Positions 11,201-26,200 are shown, numbered from the stretch's first letter. The stretch is 64,000 nucleotides of DNA from Owenia fusiformis (GCA_903813345.2 CAIIXF020000001.1:44471885-44535884), one strand, 5' to 3'. Numbers and translations: made by a program. The notes: a model not told the origin generated them from the letters alone.

Positions 11201-14200
11201 CAGTTTATTCGCTACACTGGACGAAAATATTTGCCCCGGGAATTTAATTTTTATTTATTCGAGACGTTCTTGCAGAATTATATGTAACTTTTGAATGATA
11301 AGGGTAATTATCCCAACGAACGAAGTTCAGTAGGGATATAGTGAAGCCCTCTGTCCGTCCGTCTGTCCGTCCGTCAGTCCGTCAGTCAGTCCGTCCGTCT
11401 GTCCGGAAGATAACTCAAATATGAGTCAACGGATTTTCTTCATATTTGGTGGAAAGATGTATATCGATGAACAGTTTTACGCAAAAAAAAATTTTTCAAG
11501 ATGGCCGCCGCTTTTAAAAATGACGGGACCTTTTCGCAAAAATCATAAATTTTTCATTCTAAACCAAAGTAATTAATATTATTGTTTGAAATTTCGGTAG
11601 TATATTCGCAACATCTATCTATTTCACATATATTCCGTGTTTTTCATCCTGACCCCCAGGGGCCGTGTATGGGGGGTCAGGAAAACATAAATTATCGCTA
11701 ATTTTTAGATCTTTCTGAAGTATAGCTTTATTATACTCAAATGAAAGGCAATTAAGAGTAGATTGCAAATATTGTATCTTTTTTCTAATTCGAGCGTCGT
11801 AAAATTCAAAATGGCCGTCTAATGTACGATTTCGCAATAATTTTTCGATCCCTTCAAAGTATGGCTATATTATACTCAAATTGAAGGAATTTTGGAGTAG
11901 ATCACAATTATGGTATTATTTTTCAGATTTGTACCTTAGAAAATTCAAAATGGCTGCTTTGCAGGAATTTGCAATTCTAAAATCTAAATATTTCAATTTT
12001 AACCATAGTTATGCGTATAATTGATTGGAATTCGGTAATTGATATTTTGTTCGTTGGGATTTGCTACTCCGCGGAGTTGCCGTTATCTAGTTGTGATTGA
12101 TTAAGTACATTTTTTTCTTCTATTTTCCGTCAGTTTCAGATGTAAGCTTTAAGTAGTACTCCAGTTATTAAGAAATAAAACTCTGAAGTGGGAATGTTGC
12201 AAAAACATTGAAAAAAATATCCGACCCTTTTCTCGAAAGGGTCGGATATTGAAAAAATATCCGGCAGTTTTCAGAAAAGAGCAGAGTATTGCCAAATTAC
12301 AAGCAACTAAGAACCAATCAGATTTGGGTATTTTAATGAGGTGCATAATAATTATATATCTGTGATACACATACTCATTGTTGCAGTCCACGCCTGTTAA
12401 ACAGAAAAACAAGACTCTTAACCCTAGCAGCACAAGTCCTGGGTATAGAGGGTCACGCTTCAAAATGAAGAAAAGAATCATTGTGGGGAATGTATCAAAG
12501 TAAGTACTAAGTAGGTTCATATATGTAAGGCAGCATGTATGTTCCTTTTTTCTGTTACCATGAATTCTCATCTGCTAGCCACTGTACCCTTTTACAAGTG
12601 GTGATGAGATCTTACTATTATCAAATGTCACTTTGTTTCGACCTTTTGTGAAATTTGTATGTTAAATGAAATGATAGCAACTACAAGGCAGAAAATTATT
12701 GTTGGAGCATAATTCAAGGTTCACTGATATGGAGATTTATGGTTCATACTTGTAGTCAGAATTAACCTTTTTGTTGAAATAGGTATATACCTGTTGACCG
12801 TCGTGAGGAGAAGGATCAATCAACTCACAAGTGGATGGTGTATGTACGCGGACCTAAGAATGATCACAACATTCAACCATTTGTCAAGAAAGTCTGGTTC
12901 TTTCTTCATCCCAGCTACAGACCAAATGACCTCGTAGAAGTCACGTAAGTTGCTCTCATGTTTTCCCGGAAAGGATGCTCAAGTGAACATGTAACCCCTT
13001 TGGGCCACCTGTATGATTACCACGATATACCACTCATGATTTTTTTGGTGGTGGTGTCATTAAATCAGATTTTTCTCAATAACCTGATTCGAGTTCAACA
13101 TGAAATATTTAAGCAAATTTTGTATTATAGTAACTAAGTAGGAGATGCCAATGATGTGTATATAGTCTGGAATATAGTTCATGATTGTTTACAGCCAATT
13201 TGGCGTGTATAGTATTTAGCACTATATAATTGTTTGTATGTACATTCAGTGAGCCTCCTTTTCACCTTACAAGAAGAGGTTGGGGGGAGTTTCCTATTAG
13301 AGTTCAGCTGCATTTCCAAGATGAGCGCAACAAGAGAGTTGATATAATCCACCAGCTTAAGGTAGGCTAAAACAATGAGTTTACTATGCAATTATTGGTT
13401 GAGAGTTCTGTGCAGATCTGCCAGTAAACCAATTAAACCAATAGATAGCAACAGTTTTGTACACTGAAGGACAAAACAGATGGTAGGATATCTTTAAAGA
13501 AGCATTTAATTTTATTGCAACGATTTACAATTTAAACTTAATTATCAAGCTTTATGCTTGTATCCTGCAGCACATTAACCTCATAAAAGAGTAGAGTGAT
13601 GCCAGTCATTTAGAGTATCAATTGCATTTCCATTTAAATTAAGAATTTGACATATTTATTTTCAGTTGGACCACACCTACACTGGGATACAGACTTTGGG
13701 GAGTGAAACAGTAAATACACTTTTTAAATAGAAATCTTATACATCAAAACTATTAATGTTTAAATACAGCACTGGCCATTTTGATCTAAATAGATAATCG
13801 AGGAAAAAACATTGTATGGTCGGTAAGTTCTTTTAAGGTGAAACTGGGCTGAGCCAGTGTAGAAACATGGGCTGGTATGGTCCAGGTGAGCCACTTAGCA
13901 AGTTCACTCACATGAAATCATGGAGTGTTAGCTCTGTTAGACCTAATTTCTTGATATAGTGCAATTCTCAAAAATGCAAATTGGTGCAGGTTCAAAAGTA
14001 CAAACTGTATTTCCAAAAAAATGTATAAAAGATACACAATCAGTCATCATTGTTAACCTTTACCATGCTGCCTTATTTCAGCAAATATATCTCACGCAAC
14101 TGGCTTATTTTTCAAAGAGTGCAAAAAATGATATGCCTGGACTAAATAATTAATATCTCAATAACTACTGAATGAATCTGGATAAAATTTCACAAAGGGA

Positions 14201-17200
14201 AGATACAGTGGCCTGGCTCATGAAAAAAATGTTCTCATGAATTTTTTCGTACATTAACCACACCATCCCCAGCCCCTTAACATATGTATCACTTAATCCC
14301 TATGCAGAAAGAAACATGATACTGCCTACTTAATATTTAATTAGCTTGTTGCTGCTAGCAACTGCAGCATCAAAATGGCAGCCTGCTTACTTCCTCTCTG
14401 TAGCTAGGAAAGATATCTTCACTTTCTACCTCAATTACACATCTTTGCTTTGATCCTTAACTCTTAGTTTGTCAATTTATATACTCTCAATACTCAGGAA
14501 TTGAACCAGATAAAGTGTGCAGCCCATCTGTAGACAGGGAATCTTGTTATATAAGTTCAAACTTTGAAGTATCAAATCTATCTCTATCTCTCATTAACTT
14601 AATGGCCATTAACATTATCCCCTTATAAGTAAATTTCCTGCATGTCAAGCAGTATGCAAATTGTACCAAATATAAGTTAAGACCCTCCCCTGTAGGAATA
14701 AACAGGTCTGGGGGTGCTTGATATGCCAGATTTCTTGAAATCCTGCTTCAAATATGCCTTACTGAAATCAATATTTTGAAGTACACATGCGGTAAAGGAT
14801 GCATGCAGACACAAAATGGATACAAGTGATCATAGCAGTTATCATCAAAAGGCTTTAGAAAAGATATGTAGACTATGTGGAGAAAAGACAACAGTATATA
14901 GAAAAAAATACAAGCCATTGTCAATTACAAAAGTACAAGAATCAATTCAAAAAGCAATTCCCGGATTGAAATTTGATAATGACAATCCATTGTACCATCC
15001 TGCAAACATATGCCAGAAGTGTTACAATTGTGCTAAACATTATCAGTATAAGGATGTATTTAATTCAAATTTGAAGGACAAAATCACCAACATAAATGAA
15101 AAATGGATATATCCCAAAGAAGCCACAAGAGAAAAGTGTGCAATATGTATAAATTATAGTGACAATAAATGTCTCAAGCCGAACAAAAGAAAATATTCAG
15201 AAATTGCATTGGATACATCGGAAATTAGCTTTAATGAAAATGACATTTCTGATCAACACAGAAGCACCCCTAAAAAACAGAAAACACCCAATAAGCCCAC
15301 TAATAGGAGTATTGACCTGGGTATGACACCTGGACGTGGCCGTGATCAAAGTATCAGGGAGTTATTCAAGAAACCTATTAATGAAAGATTATCTGTACTT
15401 GAAGAACAGCTATTGACATTCCTTGTGAAAAGAAAATTAAAAGCCCATAATGACCCTGAAGAGCTCATTGTAAACAACAAAAGAGGAAAGGTAATTATCT
15501 TATTGTGATATTCACTTAATCCCCATTGAGATAGTACTTGTAATTATCTATGCTTAATTGCCGCATCAACCCCTTACAAGGTATTTTCTTTAGTTGATTG
15601 GGAGGGGGGTAAATAAAGATTGTTTATTTTATTAAGAATACCAAAACAGATATAAGTAAAACTACAATTTCAGTGCCTCAGATTTGTCCTAGTGCCAGAA
15701 CCAAGGGTAGGCAGTGATAAGGCCTCATCACCATTGAAAAGAAAACGAGCCAGAAAACTGCAGAAAATAAGAGAAAAAATAAGTGGCAAGGGCAGTGATT
15801 CATCAATCTCTCAGCTGTCAAAAGAATGGCTTGTTCAACGGAGAAAAAAGAGGGCCAGGGAGCGTTTGGAGTTTTTATGTAAATTAAAACCCTCTGTCAT
15901 GAATACCCGCAAAATAATGGCCATGAAAACAAAAGCTAAAATATCATGGGGACAGTTAAAGGAGATATCAAGGTTTTTACGTTCATTTAATGTAAAAATG
16001 GAAAGCCAAAACAAACAAAGGGAATATAAAAAGAAATTACTGAGCAAGATAAAGCTAAAAGCCAAACTAAAACTTCTCAGAACTAGAGATCCCAATGCCC
16101 CAGATAGTAAGAAAGGAATGGTTTATAAAAAACTGCCAATGGCCTATATTAGTAATCTGCCAAAGTACCTTGGAGACCACCTCAGCATGATGTCAGAATT
16201 CAGAACATTGTGTCTGGATCATCCAGTTATTCCAAAAAACGAAATATGGGTAAAATTAGGTGCAGACCATGGAGGAAATAGTTTCAAAACGACACTACAA
16301 GTGATAAACACTGCATCACCCAATAACACAAACAATTGCTTAGTTTTTGCCATGTTTAGAGCAAAGGATACAAGGGATAATTTGGATACAGTTCTTAAGA
16401 GATTTAAGCCAGACATAGATCAGATTAACAATATGACATGGCGGGGTAAAAAAATCAAGCTGTTCATGTGTGGCGACTATGACTTCTTGACGAAGGCAAT
16501 GGGCTTATCTGGGCCATCTGGTTCCTACTCGTGTCTATATTGTCATATTCGTCATACACAATATAGTATTCCTAGAAAAGAAAGAGAATCACTCGGGATC
16601 ACAGAGAGATCACAAATGACTTTAAAAAGTGATTATGATAAATTTATCGATGAAGCTGAAAGTAATATTTCCAAGGCAAAACACTATATGAATGTAATCA
16701 ACGAACCTTTATTTGACATAGAAATCAGTCGGATTTGCCCTCCATACTTACATATTTTGTTGGGAATTGTTTTAAAGCATCACAATATCCTTCTAAAAGG
16801 CTGTAATCAAATTGACCGTGCCTTGGGTCGTGCTATTGCCAAGGACAATAGATTGCCAGATAATAAGAGGGATACACCCTTTGGTGAATATGTAGAAAAG
16901 TGGGAAAAAATACATTGTCTCAAAAAAAAACTGAGATGTGAAAATTCCAAAACATTAAAAAATGAAATTAAGGAAAAAATCAAAGAAGAAAAAAGTGAAT
17001 TGGAACTAAAATCGACCAAGGGACCAATTGGAGCCGAAATGGACGTTGTACTCAAAAGACATCATATCAAGCGTGCGGCTTATTTTGGTGGAGCGTTTGA
17101 GGGCAACCATGCGAGTCGTTATTTAAAAAGAGATGTCATTGAGGATGTGGCCAATGAGGTTGTCAGAAAAACCCATTCACTATCAAGCACCTTAAGTTGT

Positions 17201-20200
17201 GAAGACAAACTTCTAGACAAAGCCCATGTATTAAAAAATAAAGTGATCAAAATCAATGAAGCTTTTGCCATTGTGCATAATTACATTGGACATTGTGAGC
17301 GCATCGAAGAAGCCCAAATTCAATCAATACAGCTGAGTATTGACAATTACCTGGCTATATATAGGAAAGAGTTCCCGGACATAAAAGTTATCCCCAAACA
17401 GCATTTGTTAGAGGACCATATTGTCCCATGGATAAAAACTTACAAATGTGGCATGGGCCTTGGGGGAGAACAGGGTGTTGAAGCTGTCCATAAAGTCTTC
17501 AATCATCTGGATCGTCGAATGTGTGGAATACGGCATGAGGTAAATAGACTCGCTTCAACTCTCTCAGAACACCTATTGTCCTGCCAGCCTGAGATAACAA
17601 CCGCTACTCCAATAATAAATAAAAGAACACCCCGCTGTGTGAAGAAATTATTAGAATAACTTCTGTTTGGTAAGTCAAAATATGTTTTATATGCTGTATA
17701 TGTGTTTAATTTGATGTTTCTTAAACTTAATCTGTAATGTTCTCTCAAATTTTAACATACAATGTTAAAGTCATATGAAGACTGTTTAAAATTCTGTTTT
17801 AAGTAATTTTCATCAAATTAAACATAGATACAAAAGACTTTCCATCTAATAAAATTGATACTTCATAGCTTGAATTCTGTCAGGTGTATCTAACAAGTGC
17901 TTTGTACCCCGAGAAATACTAATTTCTGAACCTTTTGTTACCTGGGCTGCTACTTTGTAACTCAATGATAATTACTTGATATAAGAACAAGAGATTAGGA
18001 ACAACAGTACTTTGCCATTATTTAGAAAGATTAATACATTTTGCCCATGCTGCATGCTAAATGAAGTAAATATCATTACATGTGCATGTGGAAAAGTCCA
18101 TCATTCATGATAAAATCAAAGGGTTTATAGCAATACCATACTAATCCCAGACTAACATGTTTAAAATAATAATTCTGGCCTGTTTTAAAACAATTTAGTA
18201 TAGTTAAAGATGTGCACACATTTGACAGTGGAGAAGAGGCTAATTACTTTGATAGTGATAGTAACTGGCCTTAAAATAATCACTGCATAGTATCTTATTA
18301 CTGACTACTGGCTAGACATAGCCTCTCTGCATAGGGATTAATTAAGTCTTGCGCCTGTGAAGAAGACTAATTGCTACTGCAGCACATCTGGTGCTGAAAA
18401 CATGAACTGCCATTAAAAGTTCACTTGAAACATGGTGTGTAACACGACTGGGCATAAATATACCATGAATACTCCTCCGGAATCCGCCGCTCCGCCTCTT
18501 CGTCTGGTCAGAATCCAAATCTGAATTTGCAGCGATCGAATGTTCAATTTTTCAATTCAGAAAATATTCTAGTTTCTATTTTCGATAACCGTTATCGGCT
18601 TCCAAGAGCCTAAAGAGCTCGAAATCGTAATCCATTTTCTCCACATTTTCGTTGTGATCGTATTTGTCCACCATTTTGTACGATTCGTTCACTAAAAACG
18701 ACTAAAACACTGTTTAAATTGTTGAATTGAGAATTATTTATCGAAATATCGCCATTTCTAGGTCAACAGGAGGTCATGTTAGGCACTGAATAAATCGGGC
18801 AATCTAATTGGACAATACGAATGGCGCGAAAAAGTAAAGTTTTTAAAAGTTTGAAATCGGGCGTACGGGTCCGCCGGCAGTTGTGAGAGACATTTTAGTC
18901 TCGGCGGACGAGTCCACCGGCAGCACGCTAAGGGTTAAGGTACTCCTAGAACCGTACCATCTCTGGATGCTTCCTGTCCGATGCCCCAATCTCTTGAAAT
19001 CAACAATTTATAAAATTATTTTCAATCCACTTGGTGAGTATCCATCATCTATGAGTGAATGCATAAAAATTGAATTTTTTTCTTGTTTTGCAGGTTGTTG
19101 ATGTTGAGATTGAAAGAGACACTTATGAAGAAATGCCAACTCCTGTTAGCCCACCACCCACCCCTACCACCACTGACGCTACCAGAGAAACACCTCAATC
19201 TAGTGCGAAAAAGAGAAAACGTAAAACAATAAAATCTGAACCATTATGCAGCAATACTGTGATAGCTCATGATAATGTGAACCAAGACTCAGTTGAAGTT
19301 CCTGCCATGTCCCCTATGGGCAGTGAACCAGGGTTAGATAATTCTGGAAAACTAGTGAATTTTACCCAAGGGTCGAGTGTGTATACAATATCAGGGGGCA
19401 GGTTGTCACATAGGGCCCATAGCTCTATGAGCATGGACTCTGATTCCATGAGTAGCATTTCCACCAATAGATCTAACACAACCACACCAACTAAGTTAAA
19501 TGAATCAATAGGACTTGACGCATCCTTGAGGTCCAACACACCAACTCCAACAAAGCAACTGGATAGAGGAACACCCACTAAGATCATAATAGGTGGTGCT
19601 ACCATCAAGCAAGAAGGACAGGATACAGGTTATGAGACTGCAAGTAATGATTCATTTGGATCTGGATCAACTGGGGTCCATATGGGTAGTAGTTCTGGGT
19701 ACAGCACTGTGAGGATAGCAGGGGGCTTGGTCCAGCCTGGAGTCAAGTCTGAGAGTGCTCCCCCTTCCCCCAGTGGGAAACGAACCAATACATCTACACC
19801 AACTTTCCTAGGCCCCAGTCACACAGTCCCACCCTCCCCTGGAAGGCCAACTCCTGGGTTAACAAGCCCCATCAAAACAGAGGTGAAAACTGAAATGGGT
19901 GCCCCACAAACTGCAACTGGTTTGGCTCCATCTACAGTATATGTTAAAATTATGGATACTCAGGGAAAGACATATCTCATACCACAACATTTGTTACAGA
20001 CTACTCCAGGTGGACAATTGATTTTGCCTGGTCTGAAGACACCTACCCCTGCAGCAGCAACACAGGCTGGGAAGCCAGGGGGGAATATTCTCCAGCAAGC
20101 TATGCAAAGTGCTGCCATGGTTAAACCTTTGGCCCCTCCTACCTCCAAGCCTGTGGCCAGCCAATCTGGGGGTGCCACTAACTTAATACTCTCAGGAAGC

Positions 20201-23200
20201 CACATGAATACCCAGCCACACTTGACAAAAAGCGTGACAAAAACTAAACCAGCTCAGACACCTGGAATACATCTCATTCAAAGTGGGAAGAATTTATCGG
20301 GCTCTCAACTTCGCCTCACTGCTCCTCTGCCACAGCCTATAGGCAAACTGGCAAATCATACAGGATCAGGTTTACTCCTTGGCAAACCTGGCACCTCTAC
20401 TGCTCAATTTATACCTCTCGTGGCTTCTAGTTTACCCTCAGGATCTGTATCAGCGTTTGGCAACCTTCCACGCACTGTCATGAGTGTTATAAAACCAGCA
20501 ACTTCAACAGGTTTGTTGTCACCTGGTAACATAACCAATAAGCCCTCTGTTGGCCCAGGTGCGGTATCTTTACTGACAGGCTCCTTAAAAGGAGCAAATC
20601 AAAAAATGAACATTCAGGGAACAAATATTGTGTCATCTGCTGAACAAATGCGCATAATGTCATCAACTGCATGTGTATCCATGACAAACGTATCGAGTAA
20701 TTCCAAACTGGTAACTCGTGTGTCAACTGCCAAAGCTGGATTGAGACCCGGAGTGGCAGTTAATAGAATCTCAGGCTCTACCCCTCTCCCAGTAGCTCCA
20801 ACGAGTGACTCCCAACTCCTTCGAACAATACTTGACAACAAAGCTCTTCTTGGCTCACATTCCCTCATTCATCCCACTGCTGTTAAGTCCAAGGTGAAAG
20901 ACAGGGCACCATATAAATACAGAACTCCTACCCCTCCCCCTCAGGGAGATAACCATGTGGTACCTGCTAATGATAAGGAACCTAGTCATACTAAATCCGA
21001 TACAAAAGTTCAAACCCCGACTCCAATGTTAACAGCTAGTGTGGGTAATCAAACATTAGTTTTGAAACTACTACCGGATCAACAGAGTATCAATTCAGCA
21101 ACCAATCAAATCGTCCTCTTGCCAACACAAAGTAACTCGGGCAATAAGTCACATGTTATACACAAACCAGCTGTGTTAAAACCTAGCACCAATCAGGCGA
21201 CAGCTCCTCAAAAGGGGACGTTGAAACCTCAACAGACCACATATGTGATAGCCAACTGTGGCGCTCCACCTGTGCATGTTAAACAAGAACCTAGTTATGG
21301 AGAGAAGATTAACAAACTCAAGGAGAAGATGGAGTTAGAGGCAAAGAAAAATGCAGTTCATATTCCTAAACCCAGGGACCAAAGTCTATGGTGAGATATT
21401 ACATTGCCTTTTAGTATTGTGATATTGAAGGTTATTAAATAGGAGGGTTTATATAAATGATATACTTAACATGTATATTTTCAAAGGATGACTTACTTTA
21501 TATGTACAAAAGCACCCATTATATATAACGGTAACTGATTTATCCCATAATTATTGAAATCAAGAATGAGATATTATAATTGAAAAATCTCAATTGGAAA
21601 TATTTTCCACACCATAAATGTTTTACACTGATGTACATATAACACTGGTGTACATATAACACTGTGTTCATATTATGCTGGCTTTCATTTCATGTTATTT
21701 CATATTAGTGTTCTGTTTACCTTAGTGTTCAACATACATTGATGTCCAGCTTATACATGTGTCCAGCTTGTACATGTGTCCAGCTTGTATATGTGTCCAG
21801 CTTATACACGTGTCCAGCTTATACATGTGTCCAGCTTATACATGTGTCCAGCTTATACATGTGTCCAGCTTATACATGTGTCCAGCTCATACACGTGTCC
21901 AGCTTATACATGTGTCCAGCTTATACATGTGTCTTGCTTGTATATGTGTCCAGCTTGACCATGTGTCTAGCTTATACATGTGTCTAGCTTATACATGTGT
22001 CCAGCTTATACATGTGTCCAGCTCATACATGTGTCCAGCTTATACATGTGTCAAGCTTTCAATGTGATCATTATGTATAGGTGCTTAATGCCAAATCTTT
22101 CTTTATTACAGCTTACAAAATGTTGAGAACATGGAATGTCTTGTAAAGATGCTTGTGAAACAACACCCTCTCATAGATCCTGAAGCAAACAAAGGTGAGG
22201 GAATTTTTTCACAAAATAAAAATAATAAATAATAAAAACAGCTTCAAATAATTTTTATGTTACTACCACAAGTGATGACATATTATGGTCTCCAACTTTT
22301 TTGCGGATGGTGTTCCGCGGTCAGCATCTATTACAAATGGCGGGTAGTGACATTTTGCATGTTACTGTCTTGTTTATTTGAGTATTCTAGAAGGGGGTCT
22401 GTTGTGAACTCATTGGCGATAATGCTTATTTGCATTTTACTTCCTTTCAGAATACAGTTTACACCCTTATTGTGCTGCTACTAAGGAAATGTTTTTCAAA
22501 TGGAATGTTGGGAAACGACGTGCTGCAGAGGTAGGTCTATGTTTTGAATGTCCAGGAAGTCCGTATCATAATCGTCACACATATACACTATTATAGCCAA
22601 ACCTTGTTTGCAACCTTTCTCAAATATCTTGCCTATATTGATGTATATTACAGCGAAACATTTGGGGTGATTGGCCATGGGCCTTTTATTTTCTACATTT
22701 TAAAATAATAGTTTTCGCTCTTTTACTCCAGTGGCATCGTGCTGTGTTTGTCCGTAAAAAGATCTTGATGTTGTTAAAAACCCAACCAAACCCTCGTGAA
22801 CTGAATGGAGAAAGTATCTGGAAGACATATAAAATTGTGAAATGGTGCAGGCGCCATCTATTCACACCTCTTGATTATGGTGAGTACTATTTTTTTGTTT
22901 TTAAATGGTACTGCACTTATTAAAATAGTGTCAATGTGTCTTATATGACCTCCATAAACAGTTTTTGCATATTATTACATTGAGCTAACGGTAAAGATGG
23001 ATACTTCTCAGTAATCTCCCCAGCATTAGAACTACCATGTGCAGTACCATGTTGAATATCTGTTTGGACCATGTGAAGACAAACGGTGGTTACTCCTCAT
23101 TTGGTAATCATAAGTACAGTGATGTATGAGATGTGAAACACAGGGTTTCTTTCTATATACTGTTACAATAATGGAGGATGAGAAAATGTTTGCAATTCTA

Positions 23201-26200
23201 TTTTCCTATTACCATCTAATGGAATGATTATTGTTTCATTTAGAGAATAATGAATGCAAAATTGATGATTGTTGTCTAATTATGCGTATGAACAAGTGAA
23301 ATTCATTTGTGCCAACCGGCGATGGATGAAACCAATTTTGCATTTATTATTGTAAATCAACTAGGCAATTCATGATGAATGCAAAAGTGATGAAATCTAG
23401 TAATCTGAGGAACAAAGCTAACATGTCGATTAATTCTAAAAGTACTTAGTTTTCACTGGGAAATAATGAGTTTCGACTTGGAAAACATTGTATTGGATGA
23501 AATATTTCTGGTCAGAATAACGCAGATGCGAGAAGTTAGTTACCAGATTCCCCACCAGGTGGCTCGTACGGGTCAGATAGCATGTCGGGTATGGTAGAAA
23601 GTTCCCTTTTACTTAAATTACATCTATTTGCGTGGTTCAATTTTCATATAACCCTTATGTATCTAATAGTTATAAAAATTAAAATATGTCCAGTAAAAGA
23701 AAATGCTGTAAGTCCAATACGAGAAAAGATATTTCTTTTTTTGTGATTTTGTAACATGGGGTCTATGGGGGATCAACCCGAACAAGAAGTCACATTTTTA
23801 AAAAAATTAAATTTTCAAAGTTGATAGACAATTTTCGAAACCATATTTCTTGATGAACTTTTACATGCAGATTTCAAATATGACATCGCTTTGACTGAAT
23901 TTTGAATTCTGTGCCATGGTTGAACTTAGAGTTCTGTGCCATGGTTGAACTTTGAACTCCTCTTGATTGTTGAAAGTTGTTTTCGTGGGAGCTCTGAAAC
24001 AATACTTTAGTATCATATTGAATAAACATAAAAAACAAATTAACAAATAGTATTTTTGATATATATTTCTTTATAAAACTAATTATAAGTTGATTGTTCT
24101 ACATGGATTAAACTGATCTTTGCATATAACACCACTTTCGTCTTATGATGATTATTACAATTTTCTTGGGATTTCTATCCAACTGAGACTAATAGCCATA
24201 CATTTGTTGTTTATGAATTTTATGAATAGCAAGGTTTATCGCTCCAACAGAGCTACAATTGTTGGTTGTATAAGATATATTCATTGTCTGGTACCAACTA
24301 TTCTCTTGAAGGGATATTATAGGCTTGTATACCACAATCTATAAAATGGTATTCTGGTCGCCATGGTTATTAATTCATTCAAGATTTAGGGACCGTGTCA
24401 ACATTTTGATTTTCCAAAGTATAATTAATTACATTTTGGATTAAGCTCCTTCCTCTCCCAGTAAAGATAACATTTTTTGATTTCATCAAATTAACCATTT
24501 AAACACAGATGGAGACTGACACAATGTTATGGATCTTTACTTTCTCCTATGAATTGTAATAAATTATGTTTGTTGAATATCAATGTTATATTGGAATATC
24601 AATACCTCTGTATGGAGCTTGTCTGTAGCTTGTTTGTATTGAGAAATATGAAAAACTCAATGTCAATAAAAAGTGCATTGCATCTACTTTCCTTGTATAT
24701 TTTCATTATAATACTATAATGGCATGAGTACAGTTTGCATATACTGTGAATTGATTGCATAGCTTTTTGTAAAGATTTCTAATGTTATCTTATGATAATG
24801 AATTTAACTCTTACTATATATTTACATGTTATGATTATGTGATTTGCTAAACTCCATAACAATGCTTTAAAGTGGCATCAAAGGGTAGAATGTGTAAAAT
24901 GTTTGGAGCAATCTTTTCAATAACCAATGTAAATGTTTACAAATGTTACAAATCCAAATTTCAATATTTGAAACAGGATTTAGGATATCTGATCAAAGGA
25001 GGTAATTAAAGATATAGAAATTCCTTAATGCTTGAAAATTGAAAAATATCAATTTGTTTTAGAATGAATGCAAGTTAACATTAAACTTTTGGACTTAAAG
25101 GAAATTATAACTTTTGGATTTATTCTATCCTTTAGTGCTCCTTTATGGCTAAACCTAGGAATACATGTTATGGTAATACTAGACTGTAAAGTTGGTGTTT
25201 GATTGCCATTCTGATTTTAAGCCCTTTGTGTAACATAAGTTTCTCTCACAGTGCTGAAATTACAATCTAAATGCTAATATAATATCATCTTAATAGAGTA
25301 TGTGTTTGACAGGAACAAAATAAACGTTAATGCAATATTAACCTCTTGGATACCAGCGACATAACAAAAAGTGTAGCACTATTTTTCACCTGAGTTGCTT
25401 TGGCCTTTTCAATGTCTATTCAATTCACATAATTTTTGATTTAAAATGTGTGTATTGGGTCTGTGTTTACCATAACCATTCTGAACATCACAAATTGTTT
25501 ATTCAGTGAAAAAATGGGAATCGTGGCAAAATTTTAAAGATGCCCAGCTGGTATCCAAGGGATTAAAAAGTCACAGTAAACCCTTGAAGCTGCATTGTTA
25601 GGTCATGCCTAATTGTACCAATGTTGGTGTTTATAATCCTGTTTCTAAAAGATAGGTGGCAGTTGGTTTTGGTTTTGTGACAATGTGTGATTTAGAAGGC
25701 ACTGGTGGTTTTGCTATAGTTACAGGCCTTTTCGTAGGTCCTGGTGTATCATACGTCCTGATTGGCTGATCATAATCCATACAGTCTGTGGACATTGGGC
25801 CCTCGTAGTATTTGAACACTTTGATGTTTTTGCCATCCGAAACAACCAGCTCACCCTCGGAGTTGATTGCCACATCTTGGGGCTGCCGGATTCCATCATC
25901 TGCAGTCAAGACGTACCCCTTGAATTTACCATCTGTGGTTATGATATGGATCCTGTGGTTGTTGTAGTCAGCCACGAGGATATCTCCATTCCGATTGGTG
26001 CAGATTCCACATGGTACATCTAACTGTTGAGGGAGGAATCCCCAACTGCCGTACTGATACAGAAATCTCCCCTGGGAGTCAAACACCTTGATAAAGTGAC
26101 CCTCAAAATCTGAGACAATGATGTCGTCATTTTTGTTGACGCAGACATACTCTGGACACATAAATATCTGATCTTCCCCTGGTTCGGGGATCGAGTACAG

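Larger units (their letters stand above)
14297..18337 (+). mobile_element. Apparently intact TTAA-flanked DNA transposon with RAG1-N-terminal-like protein
   Basis: A 4,041-bp element in YEATS2 intron 8, in the same orientation as the host gene. Its ends are perfect 12-bp inverted repeats (TCCCTATGCAGA at 14297-14308 and complement at 18326-18337). It is flanked by TTAA at 14293-14296 and 18338-18341. It carries a two-exon gene (14816-15490 and 15674-17659) that reads through 886 codons without a break. Clean ends, an intact target duplication and an open gene suggest recent activity. Architecture (RAG1-like N-terminal zinc module plus DDE transposase) recalls the molluscan N-RAG-TP elements. 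TTAA targeting recalls Kolobok or piggyBac. The superfamily is not proven. Confidence 0.85.

Noticed and set aside
12149-12571. 140-codon minus strand open frame
   Set aside because: It overlaps YEATS2 exon 5 on the other strand and a repeat hairpin; no domain was recognised.
19267-20868. Minus strand open frames of 79-113 codons
   Set aside because: They are shadows of the large YEATS2 exon 9.
21739-22067. Three overlapping + strand open frames with a Cys/Tyr/Val repeat
   Set aside because: They are the three frames of a 17-bp minisatellite inside a YEATS2 intron.
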